64,000 nucleotides of DNA. Origin: Bordetella petrii (GTDB lineage: Bacteria > Pseudomonadota > Gammaproteobacteria > Burkholderiales > Burkholderiaceae_B). The stretch spans positions 310,001 through 374,000 of the forward strand of contig NC_010170.1 of assembly GCF_000067205.1 (NCBI RefSeq). The letters run 5' to 3'. Within the stretch, counting starts at the first letter, position 1, and the number at the start of each line of letters is the position of its first letter. Below, one piece after another: positions 39,714-50,182 of the stretch. Below the pieces are notes generated by a model. It saw only the letters and a list, made by a program, of their open reading frames with translations. It was not told the origin of the DNA and made no database searches. The position numbers were made by a program, and so were the translations under genes.

Positions 39714-40463
39714 ATGCCGGATAAAGTCATGATCGTTACGGGCGCCAGCCGCGGCATAGGGGCGGCGGTGGCCTTGCTGGCCGCGCGGCGCGGCTATGCG
39801 GTCTGCGTCAACTATCGCCAGCGCCGCGATGCCGCCGATGCGGTCGTGGCGGCCATCCAGGCCGAAGGCGGCCGCGCGGTCGCCATGGCGGGCGATGTGG
39901 CAGACGAAGCGCAGGTGGTGCGGCTGTTCCAGGCCGTCGATCGCGAGCTGGGCCGGGTCGATGCGCTGGTGAACAATGCCGGCGTGCTGGACACCCAGAT
40001 GCGCCTCGAAGACATGGACGCCGCGCGAGTCTCGCGCATCCTGGCTACCAATGTGGTGGGCGCGCTGGTCTGCTGCCGCGAGGCGGTGCGCCGCATGGCG
40101 CCGCGCCATGGCGGCCGCGGGGGCGCCATCGTCAACGTGTCGTCAATGGCGGCGCGGCTGGGTTCGCCGGGTGAATACATCGATTACGCCGCGTCCAAGG
40201 GGGCGCTCGACACCCTGACCATCGGGCTGTCAAAAGAAGTGGCGGCCGACGGCATCCGCGTCAACGCGGTGCGGCCGGGCGCCATCTATACCGAGATGCA
40301 CGCCAGCGGCGGCGAACCCGGCCGGGTCGACCGCGTGGCCGGCTCCATCCCGATGCAGCGCGGCGGCACCCCGCAGGAAGTCGCCAATGTCGTGATGTGG
40401 TTCGTCTCGGACGAAGCCAGCTACACCACCGGGTCGTTCATCGACGTCTCGGGCGGCAGGTAA
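39714..40463 (+). CDS. SDR family oxidoreductase
   Basis: 249 residues from ATG 39714 with AAGGAG upstream. Classical short-chain dehydrogenase: cofactor loop TGASRGIGAA, NNAG motif LVNNAGVL, catalytic Ser in VNVSSMAA, and Tyr/Lys in YAASKGAL. The residues after strand 2 (NYRQRRD) favour NADP(H). It ends TGSFIDVSGGR. Resembles glucose/3-oxoacyl dehydrogenases; substrate unknown. Probably cotranscribed with the isomerase gene 37 bases upstream. Confidence 0.9.
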   Translation: MPDKVMIVTGASRGIGAAVALLAARRGYAVCVNYRQRRDAADAVVAAIQAEGGRAVAMAGDVADEAQVVRLFQAVDRELGRVDALVNNAGVLDTQMRLEDMDAARVSRILATNVVGALVCCREAVRRMAPRHGGRGGAIVNVSSMAARLGSPGEYIDYAASKGALDTLTIGLSKEVAADGIRVNAVRPGAIYTEMHASGGEPGRVDRVAGSIPMQRGGTPQEVANVVMWFVSDEASYTTGSFIDVSGGR

Positions 40464-40517
40464 CGAAGGCACGCAGCCCGCAGCGAAACATTCACGCCGG
40501 GCAGCCTGCCCCGGCGC

Positions 40518-40685
40518 TTATCGGCCGGTGTTGGGGTAGTTTGGCCCGGCGTCATGGAACCCGCCATTGCTGTACGGGTTGACGGCGCCCGGGTGGGGCG
40601 GGCCGGGCTGGTGGTCGCCGCTGGCGCAGCCGGCCGCCAGCAGCACGGCGGCGAGCAGCGGCAGCAAGAATAGACGTGGCTTCAT
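40518..40685 (-). CDS. Small lipoprotein
   Basis: 55 residues from ATG 40685, with a strong AGGAGG-type RBS 8 bases upstream. Residues 1-20 are a lipoprotein signal with lipobox LAAGC. The mature part is about 35 residues rich in Pro, Gly, Asn and His (GPPHPGAVNPYSNGGF) and lacks a recognisable domain. It lies after trpC on the same strand. Confidence 0.78.
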   Translation of the reverse strand: MKPRLFLLPLLAAVLLAAGCASGDHQPGPPHPGAVNPYSNGGFHDAGPNYPNTGR

Positions 40686-40739
40686 GGTGAACCTCCTGTC
40701 AGCAATCCACCGCACGGCGATCCGGGGTGGAGTTTCACC

Positions 40740-41528
40740 TTAGCCCATCAACCGGGCCAGTTCCACGCCCGGGTCTTCCGCGCGCATGAAGGCTTCGCCC
40801 ACCAGGAAGGCGTGAACCTGGTGGCTGCGCATGAGCTTGACGTCCTCGGGCGACAGAATGCCGCTTTCGGTAATGACCCGCTTGCCGGCGGGAATCTGCG
40901 GCAGCAGGTTCAGCGTGTTCTGCAGGCTGGTCTCGAAGGTGCGCAGGTTGCGGTTGTTGATGCCCAGCAAGGGCGTTTTCAGGCTCAGGGCAATGTCCAG
41001 CTCCTTAGCGTCATGCACCTCGACCAGCACATCCATGCCCAGTTCCATGGCCAGGGTTTCCAGTTCGCGCAGTTGCGACGGCGCCAGGGCCGCCACGATA
41101 AGCAGCACGCAGTCGGCTCCCATGGCCCGCGCCGAGATCACCTGGTAGGGGTCGATGACGAAGTCTTTGCGCAGCACGGGCAGCGGGCAGGCAGCGCGGG
41201 CGCGCCGCAGGTTGTCGTGCGAACCCTGGAAGAACTGCACGTCGGTCAGCACCGACAGGCAGGCCGCCCCGTGCACCGCATAGGTGGCGGCAATGGCGGC
41301 GGGGTCGAAGTTCTCGCGCAGCACGCCCTTGGACGGCGAGGCTTTCTTGATTTCGGCAATGACGCCGGCCTTGCCCTGGGCGATCTTGTCTTCGATGGCC
41401 TGAGCAAAGCCGCGTACGTCCTGCCGGGCCTGCGCCTCGCGCAGCAGCTCGGCTTCGCTGCGCATTTGGCGAGCAGTCGCGACTTCCTCGGCCTTCACGG
41501 CGAGGATCTTCGCAAGAATATCGTTCAT
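40740..41528 (-). CDS. trpC: Indole-3-glycerol phosphate synthase
   Basis: 262 residues, single-function enzyme. Closes the indole ring from CdRP in tryptophan synthesis. TIM-barrel motifs are present: the catalytic Lys in [54 protein letters not shown] and VITESGI. Its ATG overlaps the trpD stop (ATGA at 41525-41528), showing coupled translation. Last gene of the trpEGDC run. Confidence 0.97.
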
Positions 41529-42556
41529 TTCTGGAATTTCCGGGTATATGCGCAGAACTCTTCCAGCTTGGCGCGGGCCGAGCCGTTAGAAATCGTTTCA
41601 AAAGCTAGCGACAACGCCTGCCCGATGGTGTCGGTCTTGTTGCCGGCGTAGATGGCCAGCCCGGCATTCAGCGCGACAATGTCGCGGGCGACGCCTTCGA
41701 CATTGTCCAGCGCCTGAATGACAAGCTCACGCGACTCTTCGCGGTTGGCCACCTTGATGCCCCGATTAGACACCATCGAGAGGCCGTAGTCTTCAGGGTG
41801 GATTTCATATTCGCGGATTTCGCCGTCCTTCAGTTCGCCCACCAGGGTGGCGCTGCCCAGCGAGGCTTCGTCCATGCCGTCCTTGCCGTGCACGATCAGC
41901 ACATGGCGCGAGCCCAGCCGCTGCAGCACGCGCACCTGGATGCCGACCAGGTCGGGGTGGAACACCCCCATCAACTGGTTGGCGGCGTTGGCCGGGTTGG
42001 TCAGCGGCCCCAGGATGTTGAAAATCGTGCGCACGCCCAGTTCCTTGCGTACCGGCGCCACGTTTTTCATGGCGCTGTGGTGGGCCGGCGCGAACATGAA
42101 GCCGATGCCGGTGGCCTGGATGCATTCGGCCACCTGCTCGGGGCTGAGCGTCAGGTTGGCGCCCAGGGCTTCCAGCACGTCGGCGCTGCCCGACGACGAC
42201 GACGCGCTGCGCCCGCCGTGCTTGGCGATCGGCACTCCGGCGGCGGCGGCCACGAACATGGCGGTGGTGGATATGTTGAACGTGTGGCTGCCGTCGCCGC
42301 CCGTGCCGCACATGTCGAGCAGATCTTGCGGGTTGGGCGTGACCACCGGCGTGGCGAACTCGCGCATGACTTGCGCCGCCGCGGTGATTTCGCCGACGGT
42401 TTCTTTTTTGACGCGCAGCCCCATCAGCAGCGCGCTGGCGATCTGCGGCGACATCTCGCCGCGCATCAGCATGCGCATCAAATGCAGCATTTCGTCGTGG
42501 AAAATCTCGCGGTGTTCGATGCAGCGCGTCAGGGCTTCGGCGGGCGTGATGGTCAT
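41525..42556 (-). CDS. trpD: Anthranilate phosphoribosyltransferase
   Basis: 343 residues. Joins anthranilate to PRPP. Motifs: [18 protein letters not shown] (PRPP binding), [41 protein letters not shown] and [11 protein letters not shown]. Follows trpG with a 15-base gap and is coupled to trpC. A poly-serine run (five Ser) replaces the commoner NRSASS sequence but leaves the motif readable. Confidence 0.97.
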
Positions 42557-42571
42557 GGTGGTGTCCCCTTC

Positions 42572-43138
42572 TTATCGGATGTTCAGGAAATTGCGCAGCA
42601 AGTCGTGGCCGTGTTCGCTCAGCACGGATTCGGGGTGGAACTGTACTCCGTACAAGGGCAGCGTCTTGTGTCGCACGCCCATGATGTCGCCGTCGGGCGC
42701 CGTGGCGGTGACTTCCAGGCAGTCGGGCAAGGTGTCGGGCGCGATGGTCAGCGAGTTGTAGCGGATTGCCGTGTAGGGCGAGGGCAGGCCGGCGAACACG
42801 TCGGTGCCCTGGTGGGTGATCTGCACGGTCTTGCCGTGCATGATCTGCTGGGCCCGCACGATGTCGCCGCCGTAGGCGGCGCCAATGGCCTGGTGGCCCA
42901 GGCACACGCCCAGGATGGGCACCTGCCCGGCAAAGCGCTGGATCAGCGCCACCGAGACGCCGGCTTCGGCCGGCGAGCACGGGCCGGGCGATACGCAGAT
43001 GCGGTCGGGTTTCAGGGCGGCGATCTCGTCGAGCGTGATCTGGTCGTTGCGAGCCACTCGTACGTCTTCGCCGAGTTCGCCGAAGTACTGCACCAGGTTG
43101 TAGGTAAAAGAATCGTAGTTATCGAGCATCAGAAGCAT
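42572..43138 (-). CDS. trpG: Anthranilate synthase component II (glutamine amidotransferase)
   Basis: 188 residues. Class I amidotransferase that supplies ammonia to TrpE, possibly shared with folate synthesis. LLMLDNYDSFTYNLVQYFGELG, the oxyanion loop ISPGPCSP-like segment VSPGPCSPAEAG, the nucleophile Cys in GVCLGHQAIG, and the His/Glu in QFHPESVLS. Lies 51 bases after trpE. Alternative start ATG 43129. Confidence 0.97.
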   Translation of the reverse strand: MLLMLDNYDSFTYNLVQYFGELGEDVRVARNDQITLDEIAALKPDRICVSPGPCSPAEAGVSVALIQRFAGQVPILGVCLGHQAIGAAYGGDIVRAQQIMHGKTVQITHQGTDVFAGLPSPYTAIRYNSLTIAPDTLPDCLEVTATAPDGDIMGVRHKTLPLYGVQFHPESVLSEHGHDLLRNFLNIR

Positions 43139-43189
43139 GGGGCACCTGCGGAATAAGTTGCGCGGTCGGTAGGGGTGGGGCGGCGGGCC

Positions 43190-44710
<1,521 letters not shown>

Positions 44711-44753
44711 GTGGGTCTCGTGGGTTTTCAGGTTCTACGGACCAGGCACACAA

Positions 44754-44788
44754 CAAAAAAGCCCGGTCCAGTTGCGGTTCCGGGCTTT
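44754..44788 (-). terminator. Attenuator terminator in the trpE leader
   Basis: Minus strand: AAAGCCCGG (44788-44780), a 13-base loop, CCGGGCTTT (44766-44758), with the T-run continuing to 44755. It lies about 45 bases before trpE and 60 bases after the leader-peptide stop. A competing pairing exists: TTCCGGG inside the leader peptide (44865-44859) with CCCGGAA of the terminator's first arm (44784-44778). Confidence 0.82.
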
Positions 44789-44849
44789 GGCGCTGTTTTC
44801 ATACAGCTTCGGCACTAGGCGGCGGATGCGTCCAGGGCCGGGAAGGGAA

Positions 44850-44924
44850 TTATCGCCACCCGGAAGACAAACGCCACCAACGCCACGAGGCGTTGCGCAT
44901 TTGGTTCGAGGGGCGAGCGTTCAT
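44850..44924 (-). CDS. trpL: Tryptophan leader peptide TrpL, translationally coupled to gph
   Basis: 24 codons, MNARPSNQMRNASWRWWRL followed by SSGWR and TAA. It contains four Trp codons, three of them in W-R-W-W at 44885-44874 and one at 44858. No good RBS precedes the ATG, but the ATG overlaps the gph TGA (ATGA at 44924-44921), so ribosomes finishing gph can restart on it. A shorter 16-residue form from ATG 44900 is possible. High Trp density plus the downstream terminator is the signature of attenuation. Confidence 0.83.
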   Translation of the reverse strand: MNARPSNQMRNASWRWWRLSSGWR

Positions 44925-45634
44925 TTGGCGGGTTTCTGCAATAAATTTTGCCGGTCGGCGTTCCAGAGGGCGATCCACTGGGCGGCTTCGGCAATGTTGG
45001 CAACTATACCATCGACATCCAGTCCGTGCACGTCCTGGCCTTCGTTGTAACCGTAAGGGACGGCCAGCACCTGCATGCCGGCGGCGCGGCCCGCCTGGGC
45101 ATCGTTGATGGAGTCGCCGATGGCCACTGCCTGGCCCGGCGTCACGCCCAGGCGCTCGCAGGCGTACAGCATCTGGTCGGGGTCGGGCTTGCGGCGCGCG
45201 CAGGTGTCGCCGCACACCACTTCCTGGAAGAAACCGGCCAGGCCGGTGCGTTGCAGCAAGGGCAGGGTGAATTCGGTGGGCTTGTTGGTGACCACGGCCA
45301 GCTTCAGGCCTTGGTCGCGCATGGCTTTCAGGCCGTCGATCACCCCGTCGAACACCGTGGCCTTGTCGCCGTTGACCAGGTGGTAGTGCCGGTAGAAAGA
45401 CTCGCGCGCCTGCGCGAACAGGGCCGGATCGGGGTCGGCATCGTGCAGCGAGCCGGCCAGGGCGCGCCGTACCAGGTTGTCGACCCCCTTGCCTACGAAC
45501 GTGGCCACGACCTCTTCGCGCAGGGCCGGCATGCCCAGTTCGATGCGCATGGCGTTGGCTGCGTGGGCCAGGTCGGGGATGGAGTCGAGCAGGGTGCCGT
45601 CCAGGTCGAGCAGCACGGCGTGGAAAACGGTCAT
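44921..45634 (-). CDS. gph: Phosphoglycolate phosphatase
   Basis: 237 residues from ATG 45634. HAD hydrolase: nucleophile motif LLDLDGTLLDSIPDL, a helical cap (AANAMRIELGMPALREEVVATFVGKG), motif II VVTNKP, Lys in RRKPDPD and motif IV IGDSINDAQAGRAAG. The GKGVDNLV segment is typical of Gph. It removes phosphate from 2-phosphoglycolate made during DNA repair and oxygenation side reactions. Seven bases after rpe and overlapping trpL. Confidence 0.93.
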   Translation of the reverse strand: MTVFHAVLLDLDGTLLDSIPDLAHAANAMRIELGMPALREEVVATFVGKGVDNLVRRALAGSLHDADPDPALFAQARESFYRHYHLVNGDKATVFDGVIDGLKAMRDQGLKLAVVTNKPTEFTLPLLQRTGLAGFFQEVVCGDTCARRKPDPDQMLYACERLGVTPGQAVAIGDSINDAQAGRAAGMQVLAVPYGYNEGQDVHGLDVDGIVANIAEAAQWIALWNADRQNLLQKPAK

Positions 45635-45641
45635 GGCGGCC

Positions 45642-46373
45642 TCAGGCGGACAGGGTTCCGGCCTTGGCGATTTCACCGCGCAAGGACTGGATGACGGCCG
45701 CGTAGTCGGGGTGGCCGAAAATGGCCGAGCCCGCCACGAAGGTGTCGGCGCCGGCCGCGCGGATTTGCGCGATATTGTCGACTTTGACGCCGCCGTCGAC
45801 CTCGAGCAGGATGGGCTGGCCCCCCGCCTGCATCCAGCGGTCGATGCGGGCGCGGGCGTCGCGCAGCTTGTGCAGCGTGGCAGGAATGAAGCTCTGGCCG
45901 CCGAAGCCCGGGTTCACCGACATCAGCAGCACCACGTCGAGCAGATTCATGACGTGATCCATGGCGTCCAGCGAACTGGCCGGGTTGAACACCAGCCCGG
46001 CCTTGCAGCCGTGGTCGCGGATCAGCGACAGGGTGCGGTGCACGTGGCGCGAGGCGTCGGGGTGGAAGGTGATGATGTCGGCGCCCGCCTTGGCAAACTG
46101 CGGCACCAGCTCGTCCACCGGCTCGACCATCAGGTGCACGTCGATGGGCACCTGAACGTGCGGCCGGATCGCGGCGCACACCATCGGCCCGATGGTCAGG
46201 TTGGGCACGTAATGGTTGTCCATGACGTCGAAGTGGATCCAGTCGGCGCCTGCGGCGACGACGTTGCGCACCTCTTCGCCCAGGCGGGCGAAGTCGGCGG
46301 ACAGGATGCTGGGGGCGATGCGGGTGGCGGCCGGGGATACAGAGGGCATGATGTTCGGGGTTTCCGCGGGCAT
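45642..46373 (-). CDS. rpe: Ribulose-phosphate 3-epimerase
   Basis: 243 residues from ATG 46373; ATG 46349 (235 residues) is closer to the usual 220-230 and may be the real start. TIM-barrel motifs: IAPSILSADFARLGEE, WIHFDVMDNHYVPNLTIG with metal ligands, DVHLMVEPVD, MSVNPGFGGQSFI and EVDGGVKVDNI. Interconverts ribulose-5-P and xylulose-5-P in the pentose phosphate pathway, upstream of erythrose-4-P for aromatic synthesis. First gene of the rpe-gph-trp run. Confidence 0.95.
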   Translation of the reverse strand: MPAETPNIMPSVSPAATRIAPSILSADFARLGEEVRNVVAAGADWIHFDVMDNHYVPNLTIGPMVCAAIRPHVQVPIDVHLMVEPVDELVPQFAKAGADIITFHPDASRHVHRTLSLIRDHGCKAGLVFNPASSLDAMDHVMNLLDVVLLMSVNPGFGGQSFIPATLHKLRDARARIDRWMQAGGQPILLEVDGGVKVDNIAQIRAAGADTFVAGSAIFGHPDYAAVIQSLRGEIAKAGTLSA

Positions 46374-46477
46374 AATGTGCCATTATTGTAGTTTGCCGCA
46401 GCTGAATGCCGCCTGGCCCGGCCTTGCCCGCCGCCCGGCATGCCGCTCAACCGCCCAGCGCCCACCGGGAAAGGCCC

Positions 46478-46852
46478 TTGAAACCGTACGACCTCACCGT
46501 CACCGTTGTTCCCCGCTTCGTGCCCGAGCAATCCGACCCCGCCGAACAGCAGTACGTGTTCGCCTATACCGTGCGCATTACCAATACGGGCGAGCACCCC
46601 GCGCAGGTAATCAGCCGCCACTGGATCATCACCGACGGCAACCAGCGCGTGCAAGAAGTGCGCGGCCTGGGCGTGGTGGGCCAGCAGCCGCTACTGGCGC
46701 CGGGCGAAACCTTCGAATACACCAGCGGCTGTCCGCTGAACACGCCGGTGGGCACCATGCGCGGCACCTACCATTGCGTGGGCGAGAACGGCATTCCGTT
46801 CGAAGTGCCCATTACCGAATTCCTGCTGGCCATGCCGCGTACCCTGCACTGA
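46478..46852 (+). CDS. apaG: ApaG protein, TTG start
   Basis: 124 residues from a TTG at 46478 preceded by GGGAAAGG; this gives the normal ApaG length and N-terminus (KPYDLTVTVVPRFVPEQSD). An upstream ATG at 46406 would add 24 unconserved residues. Immunoglobulin-like fold of the ApaG/DUF525 family: YVFAYTVRITNTGEHPAQVISRHW, then GVVGQQPLLAPGETFEYTSG and MRGTYHCVGENG. It has been linked to cobalt resistance, but its molecular role is unsettled. Divergent from rpe. Confidence 0.92.
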   Translation: MKPYDLTVTVVPRFVPEQSDPAEQQYVFAYTVRITNTGEHPAQVISRHWIITDGNQRVQEVRGLGVVGQQPLLAPGETFEYTSGCPLNTPVGTMRGTYHCVGENGIPFEVPITEFLLAMPRTLH

Positions 46853-46884
46853 CGCCCGCATGCCGTCTTTTTCCTGTCTAGGTT

Positions 46885-48177
46885 ATGAAGCGTTTCCTTA
46901 GCCTGTTGTGCCTGCCGCCGCTGCTGGCGGCCTGCAGCCTGTCGGAAGTCCCCCCCGAATCCGGCCTGCCTGGCCAGCCCGGCGCTGCCGCGCCCGCGCC
47001 GGCCGGCCCGCTGGTGGTGCCGCCGCTGTCGGCCTTGCGCGATACCCCTGCGCGCGCGCTGGGCGGGCGGTTTCAGCGCGTAGGCTGGGCTGACCTGCCG
47101 GGTTGGTCCAACGATGACTTGTCGCAGTTCTGGCCACTGTTCATCCGCAACTGCAAGGGCCTGATGCGGCCCACCAGCGGCAATCTGGCGGCGCCGGCGC
47201 GCGCCACGCCGCGCGCCTGGCAGCCGGTTTGCGCGGCCGCCGCCGACCCTGCCCGCGCCCCCGGCGACGCCGCCGCCATGCGCCAGTTCCTGCAGACGTA
47301 CCTGCAGCCGTGGCGCCTGAATGGCGCCGACAACCGCCCGGCCGCGAACACGGTCACGGGCTATTACGAACCTCTGGTGCGCGGCTCGCGACGCCAGGGC
47401 GGGCCTTACCAGTGGCCGCTGTACGCCGTGCCCGACGACCTGCTCACCATCGACCTGGGCGCCGTGTACCCCGAACTGGCGGGCAAGCGGGTGCGCGGCA
47501 AGCTGGTGGGCAAGCGGGTGGTGCCGTACGACACCCGCGCGGCCATCGAATCTTCTGGCAAACGGCCGCCGGCCATTGTCTGGATCGACGACCCGGTCGA
47601 CAATTTCTTTTTGCAGGTGCAGGGCTCCGGCCGCGTACTGCTCACCGATGGTCCCGACGCCGGCACCACCATCCGGGTCGCCTACGCCGACCACAACGGC
47701 CAGCCGTATGCCTCCATCGGTCGCTGGCTGATCGCACAGGGCGAACTGCGCGCCGACCAGGCTTCGATGCAAAACATCCGGGCCTGGGCGCAGCGCAACC
47801 CCGACCGGGTGCCTGAAATGCTCAATGCCAATCCGGCCGTGGTGTTCTTCCGCGAAGAAGCCGTGGTCGACCCCGAACTGGGGCCCAAGGGGGCCTACGG
47901 CATCCCGCTCGCGCCGCGCCGCTCCATTGCGGTAGATACCGGTTTCGTGCCGTTGGGCACGCCCGTATACCTGGCCACCACCTGGCCGGCCTCCGATCGG
48001 CCGCTGCAGCGCCTGGTGTTCGCTCAGGATACGGGGGCGGCCATTCGCGGGGCCGCGCGCGCCGATTTCTATTGGGGCTATGGCGAAGAGGCCGGCGCCC
48101 AGGCCGGCCGCATGAAGCAGCGCGGCCAGATGTGGGTGCTTTGGCCCAAGCAGGCCGGGGAGCCCAGCGCGCGATGA
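46885..48177 (+). CDS. mltA: Membrane-bound lytic murein transglycosylase A
   Basis: 430 residues. Lipoprotein signal with lipobox LLAAC, lipidated Cys17. The MltA domain contains VTGYYEPLVRGSR, the small beta barrel, and YGIPLAPRRSIAVDTGFVPLGTPVYL. The 3D motif region carries the catalytic aspartate in FAQDTGAAIRGAARADFYWG. It cleaves peptidoglycan glycan strands on the inner face of the outer membrane. Its TGA overlaps the ATG of the monooxygenase gene (ATGA at 48174-48177). Confidence 0.95.
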   Translation: MKRFLSLLCLPPLLAACSLSEVPPESGLPGQPGAAAPAPAGPLVVPPLSALRDTPARALGGRFQRVGWADLPGWSNDDLSQFWPLFIRNCKGLMRPTSGNLAAPARATPRAWQPVCAAAADPARAPGDAAAMRQFLQTYLQPWRLNGADNRPAANTVTGYYEPLVRGSRRQGGPYQWPLYAVPDDLLTIDLGAVYPELAGKRVRGKLVGKRVVPYDTRAAIESSGKRPPAIVWIDDPVDNFFLQVQGSGRVLLTDGPDAGTTIRVAYADHNGQPYASIGRWLIAQGELRADQASMQNIRAWAQRNPDRVPEMLNANPAVVFFREEAVVDPELGPKGAYGIPLAPRRSIAVDTGFVPLGTPVYLATTWPASDRPLQRLVFAQDTGAAIRGAARADFYWGYGEEAGAQAGRMKQRGQMWVLWPKQAGEPSAR

Positions 48178-49343
48178 CTCACCAGATCATTGTCTGCGGG
48201 GCCGGCATCGTCGGGCTGGCCAGCGCGCTGGCCCTGGCGCGGCGCGGGCAGCGAGTTGCCCTACTGGCGCCCGCCGCCACTGTGCCGGCCGCCGACCCCG
48301 ACGCCTATCACCCGCGCGTCTATGCCATTTCGCCGGCCAGCCAGCGCTTCCTGGCCGAGTTGGGCGTCTGGGATGCCATGCCCGCGGCGCGCATCATGCC
48401 CGTGCAGGCCATGGAAATCCACGGCGATGCCGACGGCCGGGTGGACCTGAGCGCCTGGCAGGCCGCGCAGCCGCAACTGGCCTGGATCGTCGAGTCCGGC
48501 GAAATCGAGCGCGTGCTCATGCAGGCCGTGCGCATGTTCGGCATTCCGTGGCTGCCCGAGCGCTGCGTGGGCTACCGCGACGGCGCGATCGAGACCAGCT
48601 CGGGCGAATGGCTGCGGGCCGAATTGTTCGTCGGCGCCGATGGCGCGGCTTCGCCGCTGCGTACGGCTGCCGGCATGCCGCACACGTCTACGCCTTATCA
48701 AGACACTGGCCTGGTGGCGCATTTCGATGCCGAGCGTGCGCACCATGGCACGGCCTTCCAATGGTTCCGAGACGACGGCGTGCTGGCCCTGCTGCCTTTG
48801 CCCGACACATCCGCCGGCCCGCAAGTGTCGATGGTCTGGTCCATGCGCAACGCGCAGGCCCAGCCGCTGCAGTCGCTGGCGCCCGATGCGCAGGCGGCGC
48901 AGCTTGAACAGATGCTGGCGCATGCCTCACATGGACGCCTGGGCCGGCTGCGCATGCGCAGCAAGCTGCATGGTTTCCCGCTGACGCTCGAACAGGCCCG
49001 CATGACAGCCCCCGGCATCGCGCTGGCTGGCGATGCCGCGCATCGCGTGCATCCGCTGGCCGGGCAGGGCCTGAACCTGGGGCTGGGCGATGTCGAGGCC
49101 CTGGCCCGCGTGGTGGCTGGCCGCGAACCGTATCGCGCGGCCGGCGATGCCCGCGTGCTGCGGCGCTATCAGCGGGCCCGCGCCGAATCGGTCTTCGCCA
49201 TGCGCCTGGCCACCGACGGCCTGTACCGTCTGTTCGGCGCGCGCGCCGCGCCGCTGGCCTGGCTGCGCAACGCCGGCATGCAATGGGTCGACGCTTCCCC
49301 CTTCCTGAAGCGCCACTTGATCGACGGGGCCTCGCGCAACTAG
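48174..49343 (+). CDS. UbiH/UbiF/COQ6-family FAD monooxygenase
   Basis: 389 residues from the ATG overlapping the mltA stop. FAD site IIVCGAGIVGLASALALARRG, DG motif VGADGAASPLRTAAGM, and the GD motif ALAGDAAHRVHPLAGQGLNLGLGDV, which is the family-specific sequence of ubiquinone ring hydroxylases. It probably hydroxylates a ubiquinone precursor at the membrane. Which carbon (C5, C6 or C1) cannot be told from this sequence, so no symbol is given. Followed by dsbC. Confidence 0.88.
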   Translation: MTHQIIVCGAGIVGLASALALARRGQRVALLAPAATVPAADPDAYHPRVYAISPASQRFLAELGVWDAMPAARIMPVQAMEIHGDADGRVDLSAWQAAQPQLAWIVESGEIERVLMQAVRMFGIPWLPERCVGYRDGAIETSSGEWLRAELFVGADGAASPLRTAAGMPHTSTPYQDTGLVAHFDAERAHHGTAFQWFRDDGVLALLPLPDTSAGPQVSMVWSMRNAQAQPLQSLAPDAQAAQLEQMLAHASHGRLGRLRMRSKLHGFPLTLEQARMTAPGIALAGDAAHRVHPLAGQGLNLGLGDVEALARVVAGREPYRAAGDARVLRRYQRARAESVFAMRLATDGLYRLFGARAAPLAWLRNAGMQWVDASPFLKRHLIDGASRN

Positions 49344-49362
49344 CCCGCCCCAAGGAGTACTG

Positions 49363-50169
49363 ATGAATTCCCGCTTTCCCGCCCTGTTGGCCCGCGCGCT
49401 GTGCGCGGCGGGACTTATCCTGGCATCGGGCGCCTGGGCCGGGCAGGACCCCGCCACGAAAGACCAGGTCTATTCCACCGTGCCCGGCGCCAGCGCTCCG
49501 GCCGGCAAATCGTATTCCACCGAATCGGTGTCCGATCCGGTGGCGCAGGCCGTCAAGGAACGCTTCGCGCAGCGCTTTTCCGAGCTCAGCGTGACAGCGG
49601 TGCGCCGCACCCCCTACGGCATTTTTGAGGTCCAGCTGGGCGGCGACCTGGTCTACACCGACGAAAAGGTCACGTGGGTCATGGAAGGCCCGCTCATCGA
49701 CGCCATGACGCGCCGCGACGTCACTCGAGAGCGCCAGGAAAAGCTCGGCTCGGTCGCTTTCGACGAATTGCCGCTCGATCTCGCCGTCAAGCTGGTGCGC
49801 GGCGACGGCTCGCGCAAGATTGCCATCTTCGAAGACCCCAACTGCGGCTACTGCAAGCAACTGCACAAGACACTGCAGAACGAAGACAACCTCACCATCT
49901 ACACCTTCCTGTTTCCCATCCTGGCTCCCGATTCAAAGACGAAGTCGCGCGATGTCTGGTGCGCCAAGAACCCCGCGCAAGCCTGGGAAGACTGGATGCT
50001 GCGCGGCAAGACGCCCGCCACCGCCGAGTGCGAGGCGCCTATCCAGCAGGTGCTGGCCCTGGGGCAGAAGCTGATGGTACGAGGCACCCCCGCGATTTTC
50101 TTCCAGGACGGCACCCGTCTGAATGGCGCGGCCCCTCTCGAAATGATCCAGGCCCGCCTGGGTAAATGA
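49363..50169 (+). CDS. dsbC: Thiol:disulfide interchange protein DsbC
   Basis: 268 residues. Signal peptide 1-26 (cleavage after AWA). The N-terminal dimerisation domain about 50-125 is followed by a thioredoxin-like domain with the redox motif CGYC at 161-164 (FEDPNCGYCKQLH) and the cis-proline in RGTPAIFF. It corrects wrong disulfides in the periplasm. Length is somewhat above E. coli DsbC because of a longer N-terminal linker. AAGGAG precedes the ATG by 9 bases. Confidence 0.94.
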   Translation: MNSRFPALLARALCAAGLILASGAWAGQDPATKDQVYSTVPGASAPAGKSYSTESVSDPVAQAVKERFAQRFSELSVTAVRRTPYGIFEVQLGGDLVYTDEKVTWVMEGPLIDAMTRRDVTRERQEKLGSVAFDELPLDLAVKLVRGDGSRKIAIFEDPNCGYCKQLHKTLQNEDNLTIYTFLFPILAPDSKTKSRDVWCAKNPAQAWEDWMLRGKTPATAECEAPIQQVLALGQKLMVRGTPAIFFQDGTRLNGAAPLEMIQARLGK

Positions 50170-50182
50170 CCGGAGACTCCGC

